This document shows positions 1 through 8,498 of a stretch of 64,000 nt of DNA, in pieces. The notes under the pieces are model-generated. The model had not been told where the DNA came from. It made no database searches and was given only the letters and a program-made list of their open reading frames with translations. The position numbers and the translations under genes are program-made. The stretch comes from Cyclobacteriaceae bacterium (GTDB lineage Bacteria; Bacteroidota; Bacteroidia; Cytophagales; Cyclobacteriaceae). Location of the stretch: contig JAEUUF010000019.1 of assembly GCA_016787645.1 (NCBI GenBank), positions 62,001 to 126,000 on the forward strand, given 5' to 3'. Position 1 is the first letter of the stretch, and each line of letters starts with the position of its first letter.

Positions 1-291
1 ATCCCGGTAATTAGGGATGCGGCGGTAATGACTATGCGCAACAAGGTTCATGATATCCTCTTCCAGGTTCGCCCCGGTGCACGAAATAATGTGCACTTTG
101 TCCTGGCGGATCATCTCGGCGAAACTGATTCCCAACTCCCCCGTACTCATCGCCCCGGCCAGGGACACCAACATCTTCTTGCCCTCCGCGATGTGCTTCT
201 TATAGGCTTTTGCGGCATCTACCAACGCGGCGGCGTTGAAGTGCAGGTAGTTTTTCTCAATAAAATCCGAGATCGGTCGTGACGTGCTCAT
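1..291 (-). CDS. Deoxyhypusine synthase-like protein (partial)
   Basis: Reading the minus strand from the ATG at 291 gives 97 residues before the window edge, so the C-terminal two thirds are missing. The visible part begins MSTSRPISDFIEKNYLHFNA and carries the Rossmann segments AGAMSTGELG and CTGANLEEDIMNLVAHSHY, typical of the bacterial deoxyhypusine synthase (DHS)-like family. Eukaryotic and archaeal DHS moves an aminobutyl group from spermidine to eIF5A. Bacteria lack eIF5A, and their homologues are thought to act in polyamine metabolism (for example homospermidine formation) or on unknown acceptors. The arginase-family and decarboxylase genes just downstream fit a polyamine role. The family call is firm, the substrate open. 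Confidence 0.85.
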   Translation of the reverse strand, partial: MSTSRPISDFIEKNYLHFNAAALVDAAKAYKKHIAEGKKMLVSLAGAMSTGELGISFAEMIRQDKVHIISCTGANLEEDIMNLVAHSHYRRIPNYRD

Positions 292-324
292 AGGGGCATT
301 AAAATTTTGGGCGAAGATAGGACA

Positions 325-356
325 ATTCGGTGATTCGATGATTTGATTATTCGGTC
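325..356. repeat. Degenerate 8-bp tandem repeat island
   Basis: Four consecutive octamers lie between divergent genes: ATTCGGTG, ATTCGATG, ATTTGATT, ATTCGGTC. They share the ATTyG core and differ mainly in the last three bases. The rest of 292-476 shows no gene. This is one of five short-period islands in the window; the other four have period 7. Confidence 0.6.
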
Positions 357-476
357 ATGAAATAACCTATCTACGCGGCGCAGGGCCGGGTCTGCCCCAG
401 TAGCTTTACCGAAGGCGGCGGGATGAGGTGCGCCGAGGTGCTGGCATCAAAACTCAATTCCCCCTATTTTCACAAC

Positions 477-2081
477 ATGCAAAAACTCGCAACTATTCTG
501 ATCGTCCTGGTGTTCGTCACCTCCTCCCAGGCCCAAACCCCCGACACCCTCCAACGCATCGATCAGCTCTTTTCGCGCTGGAACAACGCCACCCCAGGCC
601 TCTCGGTCGCCATCGAACGCCAGGGCAAAATCATCTATCACAAGGCGTTTGGCCTGGCAGACCTGGAGCATAACGTGCCCAACACCGTGTCTACAGTCTT
701 TGAAGCTGGTTCCGTGTCAAAACAGTTTACCGCAGCCGCCATTCTGTTGCTTGTCCAGGAGGGGAAAATTTCCCTCGACGATGACGTTAGAAAATATGTG
801 CCAGAACTACCCGTCTACAATAAAATCATTACGATACGCCACCTGATGAACCACACCAGTGGACTCAAGGACTGGGGTTCGGTAGGAGCGCTCTCAGGCT
901 GGCCGCGTACCACCCGGGTCTATACACAAGACCTTGCACTGCAGATTATTTGCAAACAGAAGTCGCTCAACTTCACCCCAGGTAGCGAATACTCCTACAG
1001 CAATTCCGGGTATACACTCATGGTTAGCATTGTGGAACGGGTTTCAAAACAATCGCTGGCCGAATTCACCCGTACCCGACTCTTCGAACCTGCGGGCCTG
1101 AAGAATACCCAATGGCGTGACAATTTCCGTGAAGTCATTCCAAACCGTGCGGTAGCCTACCGCAAGTCCGAAAACAGCTATGCCCAGGAGATGCCGTTTG
1201 AAAATATTCACGGTCATGGTGGGCTCCTTACCACCACCGAAGACCTGATCACGTGGAACCATCAACTGGAAAATCCAACCATTGGCGGTGTGGCGTTGAG
1301 GCGTATGCGGACAGAACAAGGCAAGCTCACAAGTGGAAAAATTATCGGTTACTCCGGTGGATTGTTCATCCAGGATCACAACGGTATTCAGGAGATCAAC
1401 CATACAGGAGCCACCGCCTCGTACCGCGCCGTCCTCTCCTACTTTCCTGAAAAGAAACTTTCGATCGCGATCCTCAGCAATGATGGAAGTTTCAACCCGG
1501 GAAGCTTCGGGACCCAGGTGGCCGAAATATTCCTGGGAAAGAAATTGTCACCGCCTGAGCCGGTTCGTTTCGCCGAAGCAACCGATGAACAACTACAGCG
1601 ATATGCAGGGACTTACCGGAGTGTACGCAACTTCGATGTGCTCACTTTGCGGTATGAGCCCGGGAAAGTGATCTCCAATGGTCATACGCTCAACGTCATT
1701 CACCCCGATACCCTTTACTTCGACCGGCTATACTGGATCAGGAAGAAGAACGGACAGCTATTGGTAAAAAATCCATCCGATACGAACAGTTACGTTCGCG
1801 TTAAACCAGCAGTAACGGACGCAGCCTACTTTAAATCCGTGGCAGGGTTGTACGTTTCCGATGAGGCTGACGCAGTTTACCAGGTAGAGGTTCGCGATGG
1901 CAACTTGTGGGTCAGCCAGACACCTCCTGGCTCCTGGAAACTCACGCCGTCATTCTACGACGGGTTCGTGACGGAAGACAGGGACCTCTACGAATTCAAG
2001 CGAAGCAAGAAAGGAACGGTCAACCGCCTGGAAGTAAGTGTGGGCAGAGCCGAGCGGATTATTTTTGTGAAAGTAAAATGA
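477..2081 (+). CDS. Secreted beta-lactamase-fold serine hydrolase
   Basis: A 534-residue class C beta-lactamase/DD-peptidase-fold hydrolase. The ATG at 477 is preferred over one 54 bases upstream because it gives a clean signal peptide (MQKLATILIVLVFVTSSQAQ). The catalytic SxxK is GSVSK (Ser79, Lys82), the second motif is YSN (in SYSNSGY), and the third is HTG (in INHTGATASY), so all three catalytic motifs are intact. The last 170 or so residues are a beta-rich extension often seen in Bacteroidota members. Such proteins are usually esterases or peptidases acting on D-amino-acid peptides, and resistance activity should not be assumed. It is a single gene, convergent with the arginase-family gene. 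Confidence 0.85.
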   Translation: MQKLATILIVLVFVTSSQAQTPDTLQRIDQLFSRWNNATPGLSVAIERQGKIIYHKAFGLADLEHNVPNTVSTVFEAGSVSKQFTAAAILLLVQEGKISLDDDVRKYVPELPVYNKIITIRHLMNHTSGLKDWGSVGALSGWPRTTRVYTQDLALQIICKQKSLNFTPGSEYSYSNSGYTLMVSIVERVSKQSLAEFTRTRLFEPAGLKNTQWRDNFREVIPNRAVAYRKSENSYAQEMPFENIHGHGGLLTTTEDLITWNHQLENPTIGGVALRRMRTEQGKLTSGKIIGYSGGLFIQDHNGIQEINHTGATASYRAVLSYFPEKKLSIAILSNDGSFNPGSFGTQVAEIFLGKKLSPPEPVRFAEATDEQLQRYAGTYRSVRNFDVLTLRYEPGKVISNGHTLNVIHPDTLYFDRLYWIRKKNGQLLVKNPSDTNSYVRVKPAVTDAAYFKSVAGLYVSDEADAVYQVEVRDGNLWVSQTPPGSWKLTPSFYDGFVTEDRDLYEFKRSKKGTVNRLEVSVGRAERIIFVKVK

Positions 2082-2088
2082 TGGATTG

Positions 2089-2103
2089 ACGCGGGTTCCG
2101 CGT
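2089..2103. terminator. Short hairpin between convergent genes
   Basis: ACGCGG-GTT-CCGCGT forms a 6-bp perfect stem with a 3-base loop in the 31-base gap between the convergent hydrolase and arginase-family genes. It has no T-run, so termination is inferred only from position. Confidence 0.3.
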
Positions 2104-2112
2104 TCCGAAATC

Positions 2113-3090
2113 TCAAATGGCCACCTGCGGCTGCTGCGTTGTGCGCGTCATGATCGTACGGGCGGTGGCCTCCAGGATCTCAAAGCCACTTTCCGCCATA
2201 CTGTTCTGCGAGTCAAGTGTGGGGTTCACTTCGGCAATCTCCCACGCACACAGTTTGGGACTCTTCGCCAGTTCAATATTCAGAATCTTTGCTTCCTCCA
2301 CCGAGAGACCATTGGGCACCGGGGTGCCTGTGCCGAGGGAAATCCGGCTATCCATACTGTCAACATCAAACGACACATAGATTAGGTCGCAGTGGTCAAG
2401 GTACTTGAGCGCCTCTTTAGCCACGGTGACCGGACCCAGGCGTTTTACTTCTTCGGGGGTCCAATTAGGGATGCCGTACTTGTTGATGAGATAGTTCTCC
2501 GGCTTTTCCATATCGCGCATGGAGATATACACGAGGTCTTCCGGGTAGATTTTGGCGCCGGGGATGCCCACATTCATGATCTGCTCCCAATATTCAATGG
2601 TCTCTCCTTTCGGGTCGTTGATTTTACATTCGAGGTTGTCAATGTCACACGCCATCGCCAGTGTCATGCCGTGCATGTTGCCCGACGGCGTAGTGTACGG
2701 GGAGTGCAAGTCAGCATGAGCATCAATCCAGATCACACCAAGGCGTTTCTTGGGATGCGCCTTTTTGATGCCGGCGATGGTACCATAGGCCGTGCTGTGG
2801 TCGCCCGCCATTACGATCGGGAAGAAATCGTCCCAGATTTGCTCATACACTTCCAGGCACACGCGCTCCTCCATGATCAGTACACCATCAATGAATTTGG
2901 CATAGGCATGCTCCGCGCTGTTGAAAAGGAGTTCATTCACGTTCTCCACTTCAATCGACTCGTAGGTGCGAAAGAAGTCGGATTTGAGGTCAAGGCTGGC
3001 AATTTTCATGGCCTCTACTCCAAGGCTGGCTCCGCGGGTGCCGGCCCCGATTTCAGACTTAACCTGAATGATTTTTATTTTCTCGCTCAC
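2113..3090 (-). CDS. Arginase/agmatinase-family ureohydrolase
   Basis: About 325 residues. The binuclear manganese site of the ureohydrolase fold is complete: GDHSTAYG, DAHADLH and SFDVDSMDSR. I chose the GTG at 3090 (VSEKIKIIQVKSEIGAGTRG) because family members begin close to this conserved stretch; the only upstream option is a TTG adding eight hydrophobic residues. The enzyme should release urea from arginine or from agmatine. Next to an arginine-decarboxylase-like gene, agmatine to putrescine is attractive, but Bacteroidota proteins of this type are usually called arginases and the sequence alone does not settle it. It is divergent from the decarboxylase across 204 bases. Confidence 0.85.
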   Translation of the reverse strand: MSEKIKIIQVKSEIGAGTRGASLGVEAMKIASLDLKSDFFRTYESIEVENVNELLFNSAEHAYAKFIDGVLIMEERVCLEVYEQIWDDFFPIVMAGDHSTAYGTIAGIKKAHPKKRLGVIWIDAHADLHSPYTTPSGNMHGMTLAMACDIDNLECKINDPKGETIEYWEQIMNVGIPGAKIYPEDLVYISMRDMEKPENYLINKYGIPNWTPEEVKRLGPVTVAKEALKYLDHCDLIYVSFDVDSMDSRISLGTGTPVPNGLSVEEAKILNIELAKSPKLCAWEIAEVNPTLDSQNSMAESGFEILEATARTIMTRTTQQPQVAI

Positions 3091-3147
3091 AAAAAAGACA
3101 ATTAAAAAGATCAAAAACGCAGTACAGAAACCCGAAAGGAATTCTGT

Positions 3148-3169
3148 CCTGCCTTAGAGATCAGGCAGG
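3148..3169. promoter_or_regulatory. Stem-loop between divergent polyamine genes
   Basis: CCTGCCT and AGGCAGG form a perfect 7-bp stem around an 8-base loop, in the 204-base gap between the arginase-family and decarboxylase genes. It could be an operator or a leader structure. A TAAATTTG on the minus strand at 3238-3245 is a possible -7 element for the arginase-family gene but lacks a clear -33 partner. Nothing else is seen in the gap. Confidence 0.3.
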
Positions 3170-3294
3170 GCATGCAGAGAGGCGATCCGGGGAAGAAATT
3201 GATGGCCGCGCATACGGGAAGTGTATTGCAAAGATGGCAAATTTATTCCAATATTGCGCCTTTTAGAAAACCGCGCAAACCCCCTGGCCGAGAG

Positions 3295-4743
3295 ATGAAG
3301 AGTTACCGCGAACTCATTGAACAAACCTTCGAGTTTCCTCAGGAAGAGTTCAAGGTATGGGAACACGAACTGCTGTTCAACGACGTTCCCTTGATGGATA
3401 TCATCAAGGAGTACGGCACCCCGCTCAAGCTTACGTACCTGCCCCGCATCAGCGAAAACATCCGCTTTGTCCAGGCTACCTTCAACAACGCCATGGAGCG
3501 GTTCAAGTACAATGGCAAATACACCTATTGCTACTGCACCAAGTCTTCCCATTTCTCGTTCGTACTCGAAGAGGCCCTCCGCAACAATGTCCACATCGAA
3601 ACCAGTTCGGGTTTTGATATTAACATTGTCCGATCGCTCTATGAACGCGGCCGAATCACCAAAGACACCTATGTGGTCTGCAACGGCTTCAAGATGCCGG
3701 CGTATACTGACAACATTTCTCATCTCCTCAACGATGGCTTTCATAATTGCATCCCGTTGCTGGATACGCTCAGCGAAATCGATGTGTACGAACAAAAGGT
3801 CAATGTCCCCTATTCAGTAGGTATCCGGGTTGCCTCCGACGAGGAACCGAAATTTGAATTCTACACCAGCCGCCTGGGCATTCGTTACAGTGATATTGTT
3901 CCGCTATTCAAAGAGAAGATTGCCACCAGCCCAAAAGCATCGCTGAAGATGCTTCACTTCTTCATCAACACCGGCATCAAGGATACGGCGTATTACTGGA
4001 GTGAGCTGAGCCGCTTTATTTTCAAGTACTGCGAACTTCGCAAGATCTGTGACACCCTCGATTCAATCGATATCGGAGGTGGCTTCCCGATCAAGACCTC
4101 ACTCACGTTCTCCTATGATTACAAGTATATGATCGAACAGATCGTGGAGAACATCAAATGGATCTGTGACAAGAACAACGTGCCGGTTCCAAACATCTTC
4201 ACAGAGTTCGGTAGCTATACCGTGGGTGAAAGCGGAGCCATCCTGTACTCGGTCGTCGATCAAAAGCTGCAAAATGACAAAGAGCTGTGGTACATGATTG
4301 ACGGCTCATTCATTACCCAGATGCCGGATGCCTGGGGACTGAATCAGAAATACATCCTGCTGGCCGTGAACAAATGGGATGACCCCTATCACAAGGTGAA
4401 CCTCGGCGGGCTGACCTGTGATAGCATGGATTATTACAATTCTGAAGCCCACATTGGAGAAGTGTTCCTGCCCATGATCAATGATGAAGAGCGCCTTTAC
4501 ATCGGCTTTTTCCACACGGGTGCCTACCAGGAGTCGCTCGGTGGATATGGCGGCATCCAGCATTGCCTGGTACCAGCACCAAAACATGTCCTGGTATCGC
4601 GCAATGAAGAGGGCGAAATCACTACACGGCTATTCGCTCCTGAGCAAAGCAGCGAAAGCATGATGAAGGTGCTTGGCTATTCCAATGAAACTCCATCCAT
4701 CGCACCGGTCGAAAAAGAGATCTCCGCCCAACGCGAAGGATAG
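3295..4743 (+). CDS. PLP-dependent arginine decarboxylase-like protein
   Basis: A 482-residue type III-fold PLP decarboxylase (alanine racemase-like N-terminal barrel, C-terminal beta domain). The ATG at 3295 (MKSYRELIEQTFEFPQEEF) matches how the Bacteroidota subgroup starts; an in-frame ATG 123 bases upstream would add an unlikely leader. The PLP lysine is in CTKSSHF (Lys83), and the C-terminal LTCDSMD carries the Cys-x-Ser-x-Asp of this fold. Bacteroidota proteins of this short form are annotated as biosynthetic arginine decarboxylases (arginine to agmatine), although diaminopimelate, ornithine or carboxynorspermidine decarboxylases share the fold. The neighbouring ureohydrolase and DHS-like genes support a polyamine role. 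Confidence 0.8.
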   Translation: MKSYRELIEQTFEFPQEEFKVWEHELLFNDVPLMDIIKEYGTPLKLTYLPRISENIRFVQATFNNAMERFKYNGKYTYCYCTKSSHFSFVLEEALRNNVHIETSSGFDINIVRSLYERGRITKDTYVVCNGFKMPAYTDNISHLLNDGFHNCIPLLDTLSEIDVYEQKVNVPYSVGIRVASDEEPKFEFYTSRLGIRYSDIVPLFKEKIATSPKASLKMLHFFINTGIKDTAYYWSELSRFIFKYCELRKICDTLDSIDIGGGFPIKTSLTFSYDYKYMIEQIVENIKWICDKNNVPVPNIFTEFGSYTVGESGAILYSVVDQKLQNDKELWYMIDGSFITQMPDAWGLNQKYILLAVNKWDDPYHKVNLGGLTCDSMDYYNSEAHIGEVFLPMINDEERLYIGFFHTGAYQESLGGYGGIQHCLVPAPKHVLVSRNEEGEITTRLFAPEQSSESMMKVLGYSNETPSIAPVEKEISAQREG

Positions 4744-4756
4744 TCCACGGACACCG

Positions 4757-5584
4757 TCAGAACCCGTTCATTTTTACTTCTTTGAATCCAGCGGGGATAA
4801 TGAATTCTGAGTCGCTGATTTTTTCGCGATTAATTTCCTTCACTTCCATCACCATATTGCCCTGCGGCATGGTGGCTTCAATTTTTAAGGGAATACCCTC
4901 AATCTTGTCAGAAAACAAAGGCTGACCTTGTGCGTTTCGCTGACGCGCCAGCGCTTTCATATCCATGTCTTTGATTTCGGTCGTTGCCCACATGGTTTGC
5001 TTCACAGTTTGTCCACGGTCCGTCATCTCCACCAGGTATTTGGTGCAGGTGTAGCCGAGGATCTTCATTGTTTCGGAGGTCTTGGTCACATTCACCTGCG
5101 GTTGGCTTTGATTCGCCCCAGGTTGACCTTCCGGTAAGGTGGAGTAGGTCTTGTCTGCCCTGTTGATTCGCACAGAGGGTTTGCCACTGACATGCAAGAT
5201 CTCCATACCATTGGTCATGCCGCCTTCCATCAGGGTGACTGAGTTGGATCCTTTCACCTTCAGCGTCATTCCGGTCGGCATCATACCCCCACCAGGTGCA
5301 CCACCGCCTTTGGCACTCTTCATTGCCGCCTCCATGGCTGCCTTCATTTGAGGATTCTGCTCCATCATCTTCTTCATCTCGGGGTCGTTCATCTTGGCCT
5401 CCATCTCCTTCATTTTCGCTTGCGTCGCCGGGTCATTCAATTGCTGCTGAGCCTGGGCCATTTGCGCTTTTGCGGCAGGGTCAGTAATCTCCATGGTCAT
5501 CGACCAACGAATGGTACCTTCAAAGGTTTGTGCCCTGAGGCCAATGGGCGCCAGCAGCACGAAAAACATCACAAATTTTTTCAT
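4757..5584 (-). CDS. Exported DUF4412-type protein
   Basis: A 275-residue secreted protein. The start at 5584 gives the signal peptide MKKFVMFFVLLAPIGLRAQ. After it comes a Met/Ala/Gln/Lys-rich, probably helical stretch (about residues 30-95, with repeated DPAxxAKMxxM-like phrases), then a beta-rich domain with ILGYTCTKYLVE, resembling DUF4412 proteins of Bacteroidota. No function is known for the family. The low-complexity helix is unusual in its Met content. It is convergent with the decarboxylase gene, with only 13 bases between, and divergent from the EF-G paralogue. Confidence 0.7.
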   Translation of the reverse strand: MKKFVMFFVLLAPIGLRAQTFEGTIRWSMTMEITDPAAKAQMAQAQQQLNDPATQAKMKEMEAKMNDPEMKKMMEQNPQMKAAMEAAMKSAKGGGAPGGGMMPTGMTLKVKGSNSVTLMEGGMTNGMEILHVSGKPSVRINRADKTYSTLPEGQPGANQSQPQVNVTKTSETMKILGYTCTKYLVEMTDRGQTVKQTMWATTEIKDMDMKALARQRNAQGQPLFSDKIEGIPLKIEATMPQGNMVMEVKEINREKISDSEFIIPAGFKEVKMNGF

Positions 5585-5626
5585 TGGGGTCCGTGCCAGT
5601 GGGTTGAAAAACCGGCATTCGGTTAT

Positions 5627-5657
5627 CAAATATCATCTTTTTGACCGACCGGCGCAA
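5627..5657 (-). promoter_or_regulatory. Bacteroidota-type promoter for the DUF4412 gene
   Basis: On the minus strand, TTG is followed after 20 bases by GATATTTG (consensus TAnnTTTG, seven of eight). The element ends about 42 bases before the ATG at 5584, a sensible leader length. Confidence 0.45.
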
Positions 5658-5685
5658 GATTAGGACCCGGCATGTCTTTTCTCAC

Positions 5686-5715
5686 TTTCGAATGTCGCGA
5701 CTTTTCCTATCTTCA
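5686..5715 (+). promoter_or_regulatory. Possible promoter for the EF-G paralogue
   Basis: TTT is followed after 19 bases by TATCTTCA, a partial match to TAnnTTTG, 37 bases before the ATG at 5753. The match is weak but the spacing is right. Confidence 0.3.
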
Positions 5716-5752
5716 TTTCAGCAACATCGTTTCACCTTAAATCCACATCGCC

Positions 5753-7885
5753 ATGAAGATATACGACGACAAACACATCAAAAATATCGCGCTGCTGGGT
5801 GCTCCAAAATCGGGAAAGACCCTCCTGGCGGAGGATATGCTGTTTGAAGCGGGCATTGTCCACCGCCGGGGAACCATCGAAGGCAAAAACACGGTTTCTG
5901 ACTACCATGAAATCGAGCAGGAACGAGGCAATTCTGTTTTTGCCACCAGCCTCCACACAGAATGGAAGGATTTCAAAATCAATATCATCGACACCCCCGG
6001 TTTCGATGACTTTGCCGGAGAGATGATTTCATCGTTGCGCGTCGCCGATACGTGCGTTATGGTGGTCAATGCGCAACATGGCGTGGAGGTCGGCACCGAA
6101 CTCATCTGGAACTATGCAGAGCAATTTCGTAAGCCGGTCATTTTCGCAGTCAACCAGGTAGATCATCCCAAAGCTGACTTTGATACAACCCTCGCTTCTC
6201 TCAAGGGACGCTTCGGCTCCGCCGTGACACAAATGCAATACCCGCTCAACCAGGGCGAAGCATTCGATTCCATCATTGACCTCCTCAAGATGGTGTTGTA
6301 CAAATTCCCGGCCGGCGGTGGCAAACCGCAAAAACTTCCTATTCCGGACTCGGAAAAAGAAAAAGCCAATGCCCTTCACAATGCCCTCGTCGAAAAGGCC
6401 GCCGAAAATGACGAGAAGCTCATGGAAAAATACTTTGAGACCGGTAACCTGGATGAAGACGAGATGAGGGAAGGATTGAAATTGGGAATGATCCACCACG
6501 ATGTTTTCCCGGTCTTCTGTATGAGCGCGAAGAAGAATATGGGTAGCGGCCGTATGATGGGCTTCATCGACAATGTGGCGCCCACTCCCCGCGAAGCCAA
6601 AGCCGAACGTACAACGGACGGGAAGGAACTTGTCTATGACCCCTCAGGGCCAACCATCCTATTTGTTTTCAAGTCGCATATCGAACCCAACCTCGGAAAA
6701 CTCTCTTTCTTCAAGGTTATCTCCGGAACAGTCACCCAGGCAACCGAACTGGTTAATACCCAAACAGGATCCTCAGAACGTTTTAACCAATTGTTCATTA
6801 TGGACGGGAAAGCCCGTCAGCCGGTCGAAAAATTAGTTGCCGGGGATATTGGGGCAACCCTGAAACTGAAGAATACCTTTACCAACCATACGCTGTGCGA
6901 AAAGGGAAAAGAAGTGGCCATTGAGCCAATTAATTTTCCGGAACCCCGCATCCGGACGGCCGTGATCGCCAAGAGCAAGAACGATGATGAAAAAATCGGC
7001 GAAGTACTCGCCAAAATTCACCAGGAAGACCCGACACTGGATGTCGCCTATTCACGGGAGCTAAAACAACTTATTATTTCCGGTCAGGGCGAATTGCACC
7101 TGATGGTCTGCAAGTGGTTTCTCGAAAAAATGTACAACCTTCACGTGGATTTCGTAACGCCACGCATTTCGTACCGGGAGACCATCCGCAAATCGGCTAC
7201 CGCCAGCTACCGGCACAAAAAACAATCCGGCGGCGCCGGGCAATTTGGCGAAGTTCACCTCAAAGTAGAACCGTACTATGAAGGAATGCCCGAACCTACC
7301 GAGTATAGCGTGCGCGGAAAAGAGTTTATCGACCTTGAATGGGGCGGAAAACTTGCTTTCTACAACTGCATCGTCGGAGGAGTGATCGATACACGTTTCA
7401 TTCCTTCCATCCTCAAGGGTGTTATGGCCAAGATGGAAGAAGGACCGATAACCGGGTCATTCGTCCGGGATGTTCGCGTCTGCGTGTACGACGGCAAGAT
7501 GCACCCTGTAGATTCCAATGACATTTCTTTCAAGATTGCAGGCATGATGGCCTTCAAGGACGCATTCATGCAAGCACAACCCCAGTTACTCGAACCGATC
7601 TACGACCTTGAAGTGATGGTGCCCGAAGAAGTAGTCGGGGATGTGATGGGTGATTTGCAGACCCGGCGCTCACTGATTATGGGCATCGATACCAAGGGAC
7701 ACTACCAGGTGATCAAAGCCCGTACCCCGCTTGCTGAATTGGACCGTTACTCCACCACCCTGCGCTCCCTCAGCCAGGGTCGCGGCGTATTCACCCAAAA
7801 GTTCGCCGAATTCGTGCCGGTGCCGATGGAACTGCAAACGAAACTGGCGAAAGAGACTAAGGTGAGTGAGTTGGAACTGGCGTGA
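5753..7885 (+). CDS. Elongation factor G-like translational GTPase (EF-G2 type)
   Basis: A 710-residue full-length EF-G homologue with G domain, domain II and domains III-V. The GTPase motifs are diverged from canonical EF-G: P-loop GAPKSGKT (residues 16-23, usually GHVDAGKT), DTPGFDDF (80-87, usually DTPGHVDF, so the catalytic-loop His is replaced by Phe) and NQVD (134-137, usually NKMD). This pattern marks the secondary EF-G group found beside a canonical FusA, whose role (ribosome recycling, stress or an unknown ribosome task) varies. It stands alone rather than in a str operon, which also argues it is not the main EF-G. Loss of the switch II His suggests altered GTP hydrolysis. Confidence 0.85.
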   Translation: MKIYDDKHIKNIALLGAPKSGKTLLAEDMLFEAGIVHRRGTIEGKNTVSDYHEIEQERGNSVFATSLHTEWKDFKINIIDTPGFDDFAGEMISSLRVADTCVMVVNAQHGVEVGTELIWNYAEQFRKPVIFAVNQVDHPKADFDTTLASLKGRFGSAVTQMQYPLNQGEAFDSIIDLLKMVLYKFPAGGGKPQKLPIPDSEKEKANALHNALVEKAAENDEKLMEKYFETGNLDEDEMREGLKLGMIHHDVFPVFCMSAKKNMGSGRMMGFIDNVAPTPREAKAERTTDGKELVYDPSGPTILFVFKSHIEPNLGKLSFFKVISGTVTQATELVNTQTGSSERFNQLFIMDGKARQPVEKLVAGDIGATLKLKNTFTNHTLCEKGKEVAIEPINFPEPRIRTAVIAKSKNDDEKIGEVLAKIHQEDPTLDVAYSRELKQLIISGQGELHLMVCKWFLEKMYNLHVDFVTPRISYRETIRKSATASYRHKKQSGGAGQFGEVHLKVEPYYEGMPEPTEYSVRGKEFIDLEWGGKLAFYNCIVGGVIDTRFIPSILKGVMAKMEEGPITGSFVRDVRVCVYDGKMHPVDSNDISFKIAGMMAFKDAFMQAQPQLLEPIYDLEVMVPEEVVGDVMGDLQTRRSLIMGIDTKGHYQVIKARTPLAELDRYSTTLRSLSQGRGVFTQKFAEFVPVPMELQTKLAKETKVSELELA

Positions 7886-7892
7886 GAACGTA

Positions 7893-7940
7893 ATCGATGA
7901 TCAGTAATCGGTGATCCGTAAAACAGATCACCGATCACCC
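7893..7940. repeat. Degenerate 7-bp tandem repeat island
   Basis: Four heptamers run from 7893 to 7920: ATCGATG, ATCAGTA, ATCGGTG, ATCCGTA. After a short spacer come ATCACCG and ATCACCC. Every unit starts ATC with a variable tail. The island fills the gap between the convergent EF-G paralogue and HAD phosphatase and runs into the latter's stop codon. Confidence 0.65.
7907..7935. terminator. Hairpin between convergent genes
   Basis: ATCGGTGATC and GATCACCGAT make a perfect 10-bp stem with a 9-base A-rich loop. It overlaps the end of the phosphatase gene and lies just after the EF-G paralogue stop. It lacks a long T-run, so bidirectional termination is inferred from strength and position. Confidence 0.4.
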
Positions 7941-8449
7941 CTACCGAGAATGACCGACACTGCACCAGCAAGGTCGTTGACCACAAAATCCCCTCTATTT
8001 TCCGGCTCCACTTCATCGCCGATCTGAATGGTTCGAATGCCGAGTGTGCGCGCAGGTATCAAATCCCTTCCCCGGTCGCCAATCATCCATGAGGCGCGAA
8101 CGTCAATATCAAATTTCGCGATCGCCTTTTCGAACATCAGCGATCCTGGTTTGGTAAGCAGCGAAGCGGTGATGGACCGATGATAGGGTGAAAAGTAGAA
8201 ATGGTCAATCATCCCGTCGCAGACTTGCTGGAGGTAGGCGTGGCATTCCTTCATCTGGTCAATGCTATAGATTCCCTTATCGATGCCCGACTGATTGGTG
8301 ACTACCACGAGCAAGTACCCGGCTTTCTTCAACTTAGCCAGGGCATCAACCACGCCAGGCAAGATCTCAAACTTCTCAATGGTGTAGGTATAGTTAGGAT
8401 TGTCCTTGTTCAGAACACCATCCCGGTCGAGGAAAACGCAACGGCTCAT
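7928..8449 (-). CDS. HAD-IIIA phosphatase, GmhB-like
   Basis: A 173-residue HAD phosphatase resembling D-glycero-D-manno-heptose-1,7-bisphosphate phosphatase. Motif I is FLDRDGVLNKDNPNY, motif II is VVVTNQSG, and the Lys of motif III (KPGSLMF) and the acidic motif IV (MIGDRGRDL) are present. Canonical GmhB has a zinc loop with three Cys and one His between motifs II and III. Here that region reads FSPYHRSITASLLTKPG and has none of those Cys, so the loop is lost. It may act on a heptose bisphosphate or another sugar phosphate. A GATATTTG on the minus strand (8454-8461) ends about five bases before the ATG, hinting at a leaderless message. Confidence 0.75.
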   Translation of the reverse strand: MSRCVFLDRDGVLNKDNPNYTYTIEKFEILPGVVDALAKLKKAGYLLVVVTNQSGIDKGIYSIDQMKECHAYLQQVCDGMIDHFYFSPYHRSITASLLTKPGSLMFEKAIAKFDIDVRASWMIGDRGRDLIPARTLGIRTIQIGDEVEPENRGDFVVNDLAGAVSVILGRGDR

Positions 8450-8474
8450 GACCCAAATATCAAGCCTTTTTCGT

Positions 8475-8482
8475 TAAGTTTG
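8475..8482 (+). promoter_or_regulatory. -7 promoter element for the mannosyltransferase gene
   Basis: TAAGTTTG matches TAnnTTTG exactly, 16 bases before the GTG start at 8499. No good -33 element was found at the usual distance. Confidence 0.35.
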
Positions 8483-8498
8483 TTGAATCACCCACCCC

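Noticed and set aside
477-2081. Beta-lactamase-fold protein as an antibiotic-resistance gene
   Set aside because: The SxxK, YSN and HTG motifs are shared by many esterases and peptidases, and the extended C-terminus fits those better.
2392-3105. A 237-residue open frame opposite the arginase-family gene
   Set aside because: The opposite strand has complete metal-binding motifs; this frame has none.
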